Below the pieces are notes generated by a model. That model was not told the origin of the DNA. It worked only from the letters and a program-made list of their open reading frames with translations, and made no database searches. Position numbers and translations under genes: made by a program. Shown here piece after piece: positions 1 to 5,265 of a stretch of 5,265 nt of DNA. Every line of letters starts with the position of its first letter. Position 1 is the first letter of the stretch. Location of the stretch: assembly GCA_031287245.1 (NCBI GenBank), contig JAITTD010000193.1:1-5265 (forward strand), written 5' to 3'. Source of the DNA: Bacteroidales bacterium (GTDB lineage: Bacteria > Bacteroidota > Bacteroidia > Bacteroidales > UBA4181).

Positions 1-12
1 ATTAATAATGCA

Positions 13-20
13 CAAAGATA
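13..20 (-). promoter_or_regulatory. Possible leftward -7 element near the window edge
   Basis: On the minus strand 20-13 reads TATCTTTG, a full TAnnTTTG match pointing out of the window. No TTG is found at the -33 distance, and no gene start lies between it and the edge. It could serve a divergent gene to the left, or be a chance match in A/T-rich sequence. Confidence 0.2.
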
Positions 21-61
21 CAAAATTTTCACTTGAAAATAAAAATAGCCGCCGAAAAAAA

Positions 62-93
62 TTGTTTGTATCGTTAAATTATCCTACATTTGC
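62..93 (+). promoter_or_regulatory. Bacteroidota-type promoter of the oxidoreductase gene
   Basis: TACATTTGC at 85-93 is a perfect match to the Bacteroidota -7 element TAnnTTTG. Upstream, ATTGTTTG at 61-68 offers two -33 candidates: TTG at 62-64 (20-base spacer) and TTTG at 65-68 (16-base spacer). The -7 element ends 32 bases before the ATG at 126. This gives a leader of roughly 25 bases, A/T-rich and without a Shine-Dalgarno sequence, as is usual in this phylum. The call rests on consensus matching only. Confidence 0.6.
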
Positions 94-125
94 AGAAATT
101 TTATTCAATCTAAAAACAATTATCT

Positions 126-1421
126 ATGAATCGAAGATTTTTTTTAAGGAACAGCGCGTTTGCAGCAGCGGCTTTTACTGTTGTACCGCGCAATGTATTG
201 GGGGGTACCGGTTTTACGGCTCCAAGTGACCAGATTAATCTGGGCGTTATTGGTTGCGGTGCGCAAGCAGGAGGGTTAGCCAATGCTTTTGCTTCCAAAG
301 CAAATGTAAATGTAGTTGCTGCAGCAGATGTAGAATCTCTACGTCCGAAAAAAATTCAGGCAACTGTTGAAAAAGCTACCGAAAAAGCCAAAGGTAAAGC
401 GTTCAAAGGGTTTCAACTGTATGGCAATTACAAGGAAATCTTGGCACGCAAAGACATTGATGGCGTAATCATAGCCACCCCCGACCACTGGCATGCCATT
501 CAAACGATAGACGCTTGCCGTGCCGGAAAAGACGTTTATGTAGAAAAACCAATGTCCCACAGCATTCAGGAAGGCAGATTAATGGCTGACGCTGTTAAAA
601 AATACAACCGCGTGCTGCAGGTAGGAAATATGCAACGCTCATGGCGTAATTTCAGACATGCCTGCGAACTGGTGCGAAACGGATATATCGGCGAAATCAG
701 ACAAGTGCAAGTAACCGTAGGACCTCCTCCCGTTAAGTACAATTTACCGGAACAACCGCTGCCCAAAACATTGGACTGGGAAAACTGGATTGGTCCGGCT
801 CCCATGAATGTATTCAACGACGAATTGATTTTCATGAATCGCGGCGGTTACCCGAATTGGAGAAATTATAAGGAATACGGTGGCGGAATGGTTTGCGACT
901 GGGGTGCACACATGTTCGACATAGCTCAATGGGCTTTGGGTATGGACGATTCCGGACCCATCGAATTTATTCCGGTGGATAAAGAAAGAATGACTCCACT
1001 TACCATGCGCTATGCCAATGGTACCACCATGACACACGAACTCGCACAACCCATTCGTAAGTCGGATGGTAATTCCGTTCGTTTCATCGGAACCGACGGC
1101 GTAATTGATATCAGCCGGAGTTTCCTTGATACCATTCCGTGCAAATTGCAAGATATTGAAATTGGCGAAGACAAAATTAAACTGTATCGCAACGAAGACC
1201 ATTACAGCGATTTTATCAATGCCATAAAGACTCGCAAACAACCGATCAGTACAGTTGAAATCGGTCACCGTACCGCATCGCTGTGTCATATCGTCAACCT
1301 CTGTTACGAATTGAACCGTCCCTTGAGATGGAATCCCGAAAAAGAAGTATTCTTTGTGGATGATGAAGCAAACAGACGTCTTAGCGATCCGATACGCGCT
1401 CCGTTCAAAATGGAAGTGTAA
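126..1421 (+). CDS. Tat-exported Gfo/Idh/MocA family oxidoreductase
   Basis: This is a complete 431-residue NAD(P)-dependent oxidoreductase of the Gfo/Idh/MocA family, probably acting on a sugar or sugar derivative outside the cytoplasm; the substrate cannot be read from the sequence. The N-terminus carries a twin-arginine signal: RRFFLR at residues 3-8, then the hydrophobic stretch AFAAAAFTVV (11-20). The Rossmann nucleotide-binding loop GVIGCG lies at 40-45, followed by ATPDHWH (117-123) and the family's EKP motif at 140-142, whose lysine is the usual catalytic or cofactor-contacting residue. The C-terminal alpha/beta domain contains DWENWIGPAP (217-226) and DWGAHMFDIAQWALG (258-272), with His262 a likely active-site residue. 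The start at 126 is chosen because it gives the intact Tat signal and follows a good promoter. Some relatives are NAD-dependent glycosidases (GH109), but the retained EKP lysine favours a dehydrogenase; I am not certain. The gene is transcribed alone and ends at a strong terminator. Confidence 0.9.
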   Translation: MNRRFFLRNSAFAAAAFTVVPRNVLGGTGFTAPSDQINLGVIGCGAQAGGLANAFASKANVNVVAAADVESLRPKKIQATVEKATEKAKGKAFKGFQLYGNYKEILARKDIDGVIIATPDHWHAIQTIDACRAGKDVYVEKPMSHSIQEGRLMADAVKKYNRVLQVGNMQRSWRNFRHACELVRNGYIGEIRQVQVTVGPPPVKYNLPEQPLPKTLDWENWIGPAPMNVFNDELIFMNRGGYPNWRNYKEYGGGMVCDWGAHMFDIAQWALGMDDSGPIEFIPVDKERMTPLTMRYANGTTMTHELAQPIRKSDGNSVRFIGTDGVIDISRSFLDTIPCKLQDIEIGEDKIKLYRNEDHYSDFINAIKTRKQPISTVEIGHRTASLCHIVNLCYELNRPLRWNPEKEVFFVDDEANRRLSDPIRAPFKMEV

Positions 1422-1442
1422 TCTGATATTTTGAGTATTTAC

Positions 1443-1479
1443 AAATTGGTTCTATTGTGATAGTAGAACCAATTTTTTT
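1443..1479 (+). terminator. Intrinsic terminator after the oxidoreductase gene
   Basis: A perfect 12-bp stem pairs 1443-1454 (AAATTGGTTCTA) with 1464-1475 (TAGAACCAATTT). The loop is nine bases (1455-1463), and a run of seven T ends at 1479. It starts 21 bases after the TAA-stopped reading frame. The stem is A/T-rich but long and uninterrupted, so Rho-independent termination is very likely. The loop contains GTGATA, the same core that opens some units of the neighbouring 11-bp repeat array. Confidence 0.85.
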
Positions 1480-1480
1480 A

Positions 1481-1546
1481 GTGATTCAATAGTGATTCAA
1501 TAGTGATACGGTGGTGATACAATAGTGATACGGTGGTGATTCATTG
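1481..1546. repeat. Tandem array of six 11-bp units
   Basis: Six contiguous 11-base units begin at 1481, 1492, 1503, 1514, 1525 and 1536. Each starts GTGAT, followed by A or T, then C. The units are GTGATTCAATA (twice), GTGATACGGTG, GTGATACAATA, GTGATACGGTG and GTGATTCATTG. GTGAT is invariant and the last four positions vary between AATA, GGTG and ATTG. Units 3-4 and 5 suggest that a 22-base pair of units was duplicated. The period is close to one helical turn, so the GTGAT cores fall on nearly the same face of the DNA. It may be a simple slippage-prone repeat or a set of protein-binding sites; the sequence alone does not decide. Confidence 0.85.
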
Positions 1547-1669
1547 TATCCTTATGCGGATAGACATCCTATCCTTATGCGGATAGACATCCTATCCTTA
1601 TGCGGATAGACATTCTATCCTTATGCGGATAGACATCCTATCCTTATACGGATAGACATCCTATCCTTA
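1547..1669. repeat. Tandem array of 23-bp hairpin-forming units
   Basis: Five complete 23-base units start at 1547, 1570, 1593, 1616 and 1639, followed by eight bases of a sixth (1662-1669). In units 2-5 the arm CTATCC, a six-base loop (TTATGC) and the arm GGATAG form a 6-bp hairpin. Unit 1 forms only 5 bp because the base before it is G. The five-base spacer ACATC then leads to the next CTATCC. GGATAG can therefore pair equally well with the arm before it or the arm after it. Only two substitutions occur among complete units: C to T at 1614 and G to A at 1648. Both lie in unpaired loop or spacer positions. There are no spacers of unique sequence, so this is not a CRISPR array. The period is not a multiple of three. 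Confidence 0.9.
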
Positions 1670-1699
1670 CACCATGATTCAAGATTCGTTGCTAATCAA

Positions 1700-2443
1700 A
1701 TGAAAACAAGTCAAAAAATAGCAGTTTTGGTAGTGCTTGCAGGCAGTCTTTGTCTGTTGGTGTTTTGGCAGAATAAAGGAATAAAACACCCAACAGTGGA
1801 TGATATTGACACTGTTGTGGTTTCCCAACCGTCCGTTCAACCGCCGGAGGCTGTTCGCCCAGCCCCTGCTCAGGGCTTGGTGAGGATACGCGATATCGAC
1901 AGTTCTATCATCATCGAACTGAAATATGCCACTGCCGATAATTTCACAGGGCAGGCGCTGTACGATGATGCGGAGGCATATCTGCAAAGAGATGTCGCGG
2001 AAATGCTGCATACTGCCGGCGCATATCTGCAAACCATCCGACCGGAACTGCGATTGCTCGTATATGATGCTGCAAGACCGCTCAACGTTCAGCAAAAAAT
2101 GTGGGAAAAGGTGAAAGACACTCCATACCGCAAGTATGTAGCCCATCCCGACCGAACGGGGCTGCACAATTACGGAGCGGCGGTGGACATTACCCTGTGC
2201 AGCACGCAGGGACAAGTTTTGGACATGGGCACGCCGTTCGATTATTTCGGTGAAGCCGCCAGCGTAGCAAGAGAAGGTGATTTGATGAAACGCGGCAAAT
2301 TAACGGCACGGCAGGTAGAAAACCGAAAATTATTACGACAGGTGATGCGCCACGCCGGATTTACCGGCATAAGCGGCGAATGGTGGCATTTCAATGCCTG
2401 CCCGCTGGCGGAGGCAAAGCAACGATACAACTTGATCGAATAA
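1700..2443 (+). CDS. VanX-type D-alanyl-D-alanine dipeptidase, membrane-anchored
   Basis: This 247-residue zinc metallopeptidase of family M15D is predicted to hydrolyse the D-Ala-D-Ala dipeptide. In VanA/B strains VanX does this to deplete the normal cell-wall precursor; in other bacteria relatives such as DdpX salvage D-Ala. Key residues are present: DAARP with Arg126 (the transition-state arginine of the family), zinc ligands His156 and Asp163 in GLHNYGAAVD (154-163), MGTPFD (176-181), and EWWH (227-230) supplying the catalytic Glu227 and ligand His230. VanX itself is about 200 residues. The extra length here is an N-terminal hydrophobic helix (about 7-23) and a Pro-rich linker (42-58), so the catalytic domain probably sits in the periplasm. 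Cys18 is not in a convincing lipobox. No vanH, vanA or vanRS genes are nearby, so peptidoglycan turnover is a better guess than glycopeptide resistance. No canonical promoter is visible; the repeat arrays lie directly upstream. Confidence 0.9.
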   Translation: MKTSQKIAVLVVLAGSLCLLVFWQNKGIKHPTVDDIDTVVVSQPSVQPPEAVRPAPAQGLVRIRDIDSSIIIELKYATADNFTGQALYDDAEAYLQRDVAEMLHTAGAYLQTIRPELRLLVYDAARPLNVQQKMWEKVKDTPYRKYVAHPDRTGLHNYGAAVDITLCSTQGQVLDMGTPFDYFGEAASVAREGDLMKRGKLTARQVENRKLLRQVMRHAGFTGISGEWWHFNACPLAEAKQRYNLIE

Positions 2444-2453
2444 CCGTCAATCG

Positions 2454-3083
2454 TCAATCCCGCAGGTGGTTTAACTGTTCCACATCCTGCTCTTTGAACA
2501 CATCCCCGATTTTATTCACAAAAATACCCAACACTAAGATACTCACAAAAATATCCAGCAGAATACCGGTGTTGACCATCATCGGCATTTCATTGCCCAC
2601 CGCCAAAGAGAGGATGAAAATACCGTTTTCAATCACTAAATACCCCATTACGTGAGTAATCAGTTTTTTGCGGGAAATAATGATGAATAAGCCGACAAAC
2701 ACCGTAGATACTGCGACTACAAAAAACACAATGTCCAAATTCCCGATATTGATGGTGCTTGCGCCCAGATAAGCGCCAACGAGCAGCAAGGTGATGACGG
2801 CAAGCGACACAAAATGTGACACGAACGGCTCTGCCTCGCGGGTAATTTTGTTTTTCCGGATAACGCTTTTCATGAACAAGGGTATCACCAAAGTCTTGAA
2901 CAGCAAGGTTTCGAGCAAAATAAACAGCAGGTTTTGCCAGTTGATATCCCGCAATTGGAGAAAAGCAATCCCAAACAGCACAACACCCTGCACCATCAGG
3001 ATATTGGCGTAGGTAAACAGGCGATTCGCTATACCAATGTACAGCAAGGTGATGGAAAAAACGACAAGAAGAACGTGAACCAT
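2454..3083 (-). CDS. HyfE-like hydrogenase-4 membrane subunit, standing alone
   Basis: This 209-residue hydrophobic protein resembles HyfE (E. coli about 216 residues), a membrane subunit of hydrogenase-4/formate hydrogenlyase-type complexes that is related in part to NuoK of complex I. Six or seven membrane helices can be drawn, at roughly 3-19, 26-44, 50-72, 88-108, 115-137, 145-163 and 167-190. Charged residues lie inside predicted helices, as in proton-handling subunits: Glu58 and Lys63 (LETLLFKTLVIPLF) and Glu152 in GYLVIENGIFIL, the NuoK-like segment. The C-terminus ending LNHLRD looks complete. The start at 3083 gives the first helix at once and follows a -7-like promoter element. In known systems hyfE sits within an operon with hyfB/F, hyfC and the hydrogenase subunits. 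Here both neighbours run in the opposite orientation, so it is monocistronic. Its 3' end is 10 bases from that of the dipeptidase gene. Confidence 0.8.
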   Translation of the reverse strand: MVHVLLVVFSITLLYIGIANRLFTYANILMVQGVVLFGIAFLQLRDINWQNLLFILLETLLFKTLVIPLFMKSVIRKNKITREAEPFVSHFVSLAVITLLLVGAYLGASTINIGNLDIVFFVVAVSTVFVGLFIIISRKKLITHVMGYLVIENGIFILSLAVGNEMPMMVNTGILLDIFVSILVLGIFVNKIGDVFKEQDVEQLNHLRD

Positions 3084-3105
3084 TTTATTTTGATAAAAAA
3101 TCGCT

Positions 3106-3113
3106 CAAAATTA
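3106..3113 (-). promoter_or_regulatory. Candidate -7 element of the hyfE-like gene
   Basis: On the minus strand 3113-3106 reads TAATTTTG, a full match to TAnnTTTG, with 22 bases between it and the ATG at 3083. No TTG or TTTG is seen at the expected -33 distance (around 3133-3136), where the aroE -7 element lies instead. In such A/T-rich DNA a match can arise by chance, but position and direction fit. Confidence 0.45.
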
Positions 3114-3134
3114 CTATTTTATTCTAAAATTGAC

Positions 3135-3143
3135 TACTTTTGC
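3135..3143 (+). promoter_or_regulatory. Bacteroidota-type -7 element of aroE
   Basis: TACTTTTGC at 3135-3143 is a perfect TAnnTTTG match, 18 bases before the aroE ATG at 3162. The leader would therefore be only about 12-15 bases, without a Shine-Dalgarno sequence. The -33 position holds only a poor TTAC (3111-3114, 20-base spacer). The element also supports the downstream ATG over any in-frame start further left, since those would lie upstream of the promoter. Confidence 0.6.
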
Positions 3144-3161
3144 ACATTCATCCATTGTAAA

Positions 3162-3950
3162 ATGAAATTCGGTTTAATCGGGTATCCCCTCTCTCACTCT
3201 TTTTCGCAGCGTTATTTTTCCGAAAAGTTTTCTCGGGAAGGGCTTCCACATTCCTATCATAATTTCCCTGTTGAAAATATAGGGCTTGTCAAACAATTGG
3301 CGGAAAATCATCCGGATTTGGCAGGTTTTAACGTCACCATACCTTACAAACAGCAGATGATTCCCTTTCTGAGCACGGTAGATGAGGTGGCGCTTGCCGT
3401 GGGCGCTGTCAACACGGTGCGCGTGACTCGCACAGATGCCGGAATTTCCCTGCATGGCTACAATTCGGATGTGTATGGATTTCGTCGGTCGCTGGAAGAA
3501 TCATATCGGGCTTGCCGTCAACCTTTTCCCGAAAAGGCGTTGGTTTTAGGCACAGGTGGCGCTTCAAAGGCTGTAATATGGGTATTGCGGCAACTGGGCA
3601 TTGAACCGCACTTCATTTCGCGGAATCCAGCCGCCAACATCTACAAAACATACAGCGAACTCAACCCTTCCGACATTGACAAACACCTGCTCATCGTCAA
3701 TACTACCCCATTGGGCATGTATCCCAACACCGATGCCTGCGCCGACATTCCATACAGCCGATTGACCAGCCGGCACGTGCTGTTCGACTTGATTTACAAT
3801 CCTGCCACAACGCTGTTTCTCCAAAAAGGCAGCGAACAAGGGGCTTTTGCCTTCAACGGAGAAAATATGCTGTGGTATCAGGCTGAAAAAGCGTGGGAAA
3901 TTTGGAATAATGAACCATTTTTCTGTCCAGTTATTCAATCGGTCGGATGA
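3162..3950 (+). CDS. aroE: Shikimate dehydrogenase
   Basis: AroE reduces 3-dehydroshikimate to shikimate with NADPH in the cytoplasmic shikimate pathway to chorismate and aromatic amino acids. The protein is 262 residues, a normal to slightly short length. The substrate domain starts immediately with FGLIGYPLSHSFS (3-15), where the SHS serines bind shikimate. It continues with NVTIPYK (57-63) carrying catalytic Lys63, GAVNT (81-85), and GYNSDVYG (99-106) with catalytic Asp103. The nucleotide domain follows: glycine-rich GTGGAS (130-135), NTTPLGM (180-186) and DLIYNP (209-214). The C-terminal NGENMLWYQAEKAWEIW (232-248) includes Gln240. The frame is open further upstream to 2934, but ATG 3162 is chosen because the family's N-terminus begins here and the promoter sits at 3135-3143. 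The gene is divergent from the hyfE-like gene. Its last 20 bases overlap the convergent beta-galactosidase gene, so the tail after Trp248 (NNEPFFCPVIQSVG) is shared DNA in part. Confidence 0.95.
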   Translation: MKFGLIGYPLSHSFSQRYFSEKFSREGLPHSYHNFPVENIGLVKQLAENHPDLAGFNVTIPYKQQMIPFLSTVDEVALAVGAVNTVRVTRTDAGISLHGYNSDVYGFRRSLEESYRACRQPFPEKALVLGTGGASKAVIWVLRQLGIEPHFISRNPAANIYKTYSELNPSDIDKHLLIVNTTPLGMYPNTDACADIPYSRLTSRHVLFDLIYNPATTLFLQKGSEQGAFAFNGENMLWYQAEKAWEIWNNEPFFCPVIQSVG

Positions 3951-5265
3951 TAAAATTGAAACGATAATCATCGTAAGGAATCATGTACTGTGGCAGCGGA
4001 ATTTCACCCCAACTGTTGACGCCGCCCACACCCATTTGTTTCAATTCAAAGTTTACATACGTTGCGTTGCGTTTTTTCAGCTCGCTCGGAGACATCACTT
4101 CGGTGGGCGTACCTTTATCGATATCAGCCATGGAGTATGGCAAAGCGGACGCCGAAAACAGTCCGTCCGAAACGATTTCCAAGCCTTGACCGGAAAGGTC
4201 GGTTACTCGCCACCAACGCAAATCGCTGTGTGTACCCGATTCCTGCGTGCGTGTATATTCCTGATGAAACTGTTCATCTACATTTTGCTTGTAATGTCCT
4301 ACGGTAGCGGCGGATTTTCGGTCGGCGTAATTTTCAAAGGGACCTTTGCCGTAAAATTCCACCACATTGTAACGCGCAGGCAAGACCAGATTCATTCCGA
4401 AGCGGAACAAATTGGAAACATCCTTGCGGTTCTTGTCTGCGGTCAGGGTTTCGCAGGCTTTTATTTCGCCCGCGGCATTGATTTCGTAAGTCAGCGCCAC
4501 GATTGCGCCCGTACTTCCTACTCCATGTGTGGAAGCGACTTTCACCACATTACCCTCTTGCTTTGTGTCAATGGATTTTAAGGCCAAATTCGGATAACGC
4601 CAAACACTGTATTTACCTGCAAAACCGGCGCCCAAATCGTTTTCCGTAAGTGCGCGGTTAAATTGGGGTTTCAATGCCTGATTGACTAATTCGCGACCTT
4701 TATAAATATATTTATCTAAAAATCCGTTGCTGCGGTTAAACTCGATATGCCAATCCGGACCGTCAACGGTAATGTAGTTGAAATCGCCTCCAAGCACCGG
4801 TGTGTCTTCCGGAGCGGCAATCGCAAAATGGCTTTTCGCATCGTAATCGCGCAGGCTCAATTGGTCGTATGCAACGACGTGACCGGCGGGCAATAATTGC
4901 GCGGATTCTTTGAGTTTGTATTCGATGTTGAGCAAAAGTTCGCCCGGAAATTCGGCGGTATTTCCGATGGGAAGTTTAAGCTGGACTTTCGTTTGCGGCG
5001 CCACATTCAAATCCCGGATTTGTCCGCTTTTGACGGCTTTTCCATTGCTCAACAGTTGCCATTCTAAATAGTAATCCGATAAACCTTTGAAAAAGTTTTC
5101 ATTGTATATCTCTACTACTCCGTTGTTTATATCCGCAGGCGTGGTATGAATCGATGGATATTGATAACGTACTTCGTAGGTATGCGGATGATAATTGCGG
5201 CGACCCGAAAAAACGCCATTGCAGACGAAAATGCCATCGGAAGGGTCGTAGCGATTGTAAGTGCC
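3931..5265 (-). CDS. GH2 beta-galactosidase, C-terminal part (runs off right edge)
   Basis: This is the last 444 residues of a LacZ-like glycoside hydrolase family 2 enzyme, which hydrolyses terminal beta-galactosides. The frame stays open to the window edge, so the sugar-binding, immunoglobulin-like and most TIM-barrel domains lie outside. The visible part begins GTYNRYDPSDGIFVCNGVFS, matching the end of the catalytic barrel (E. coli LacZ has NDRQFCMNGLVF there), then HPHTYEVRYQY. A beta-sandwich linker domain follows, then the large C-terminal domain 5 (Bgal small-chain fold). This contains FNRALTENDLGAG (residues 202-214 of the fragment; E. coli FTRAPLDNDIG), GPFENYADR (308-316; GPQENYPDR) and MGVGGVNSW (411-419), whose Trp419 corresponds to the substrate-contacting Trp999 of E. 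coli. The TTG at 5050-5052 is an internal leucine codon, not the start. Export cannot be judged without the N-terminus. The 3' end overlaps aroE by 20 bases on the opposite strand. Confidence 0.93.
   Translation of the reverse strand, partial: GTYNRYDPSDGIFVCNGVFSGRRNYHPHTYEVRYQYPSIHTTPADINNGVVEIYNENFFKGLSDYYLEWQLLSNGKAVKSGQIRDLNVAPQTKVQLKLPIGNTAEFPGELLLNIEYKLKESAQLLPAGHVVAYDQLSLRDYDAKSHFAIAAPEDTPVLGGDFNYITVDGPDWHIEFNRSNGFLDKYIYKGRELVNQALKPQFNRALTENDLGAGFAGKYSVWRYPNLALKSIDTKQEGNVVKVASTHGVGSTGAIVALTYEINAAGEIKACETLTADKNRKDVSNLFRFGMNLVLPARYNVVEFYGKGPFENYADRKSAATVGHYKQNVDEQFHQEYTRTQESGTHSDLRWWRVTDLSGQGLEIVSDGLFSASALPYSMADIDKGTPTEVMSPSELKKRNATYVNFELKQMGVGGVNSWGEIPLPQYMIPYDDYRFNFIIRPIE

Noticed and set aside
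25..40. Inverted repeat ATTTTC-ACTT-GAAAAT upstream of the first promoter
   Set aside because: A 6-bp A/T-rich palindrome without a T-run is expected by chance in such a composition; there is no support as operator or terminator.
8..229. Short plus-strand reading frame at the left edge
   Set aside because: It overlaps the promoter and the start of the oxidoreductase gene in another frame, and its residues look like translated A/T-rich non-coding DNA.
744..1289. 181-codon minus-strand frame inside the oxidoreductase gene
   Set aside because: It lies wholly antisense to a well-conserved gene and shows no family motifs, so it is a shadow frame.
1547..1669. CRISPR array
   Set aside because: The 23-bp units are contiguous with no unique spacers, and no cas genes are present.
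1679..2215. 178-codon minus-strand frame
   Set aside because: It is antisense to the dipeptidase gene and lacks recognisable motifs; it mirrors the codon structure of the real gene.
1700..2443. Glycopeptide (vancomycin) resistance cluster
   Set aside because: Only the VanX-type gene is present, with no ligase, dehydrogenase or two-component regulator beside it, and it has a membrane anchor unlike resistance VanX.
2934..3161. Upstream extension of aroE by 76 codons
   Set aside because: The extension runs antisense through the hyfE-like gene and upstream of the aroE promoter. The conserved AroE N-terminus begins at ATG 3162.
3961..3974. Small hairpin ACGAT-AATC-ATCGT as a terminator for aroE
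   Set aside because: The stem is only 5 bp, no T-run follows on either strand, and it lies inside the beta-galactosidase coding region.
3847..4581. 244-codon plus-strand frame
   Set aside because: It overlaps the strongly conserved beta-galactosidase gene antisense, and its product resembles no known family.

Overview
The window looks like chromosomal DNA of a member of the Bacteroidota, most likely the Bacteroidales. Three things point there. Two genes are preceded by perfect copies of the Bacteroidota -7 promoter element (TAnnTTTG), and a third has a candidate copy on the minus strand. No start is preceded by a strong Shine-Dalgarno sequence; the leaders are A/T-rich instead. The gene content also fits: a twin-arginine Gfo/Idh/MocA oxidoreductase, a large GH2 beta-galactosidase and a short AroE. 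No phage, transposon, CRISPR, tRNA or rRNA gene is visible.

Layout, left to right. Positions 1-125 are an A/T-rich leader with a promoter for the first gene. Positions 126-1421 (+) encode a complete exported Gfo/Idh/MocA-family oxidoreductase, closed by a strong intrinsic terminator (1443-1479). Between this terminator and the next gene lie two abutting tandem-repeat arrays: six 11-bp units (1481-1546), then about five and a third 23-bp units (1547-1669) whose arms can form alternative hairpins. Positions 1700-2443 (+) encode a membrane-anchored VanX-type (M15D) D-Ala-D-Ala dipeptidase. Positions 2454-3083 (-) encode a complete HyfE-like membrane protein standing alone. A 78-bp divergent promoter region separates it from aroE (3162-3950, +), the shikimate dehydrogenase gene. 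The last 20 bases of aroE overlap the 3' end of a convergent GH2 beta-galactosidase gene (3931 to beyond the right edge, -), of which the C-terminal 444 residues are present.

The genes do not form one operon or an obvious joint pathway. They are single transcription units in alternating orientation: carbohydrate metabolism at both ends, with peptidoglycan dipeptide cleavage, a hydrogenase/complex I-type membrane subunit and aromatic amino acid biosynthesis between them. I see no convincing new multi-gene system. The least explained parts are the double repeat array upstream of the dipeptidase gene, the solitary hyfE-like gene, and the interlocked hyfE/aroE promoters.
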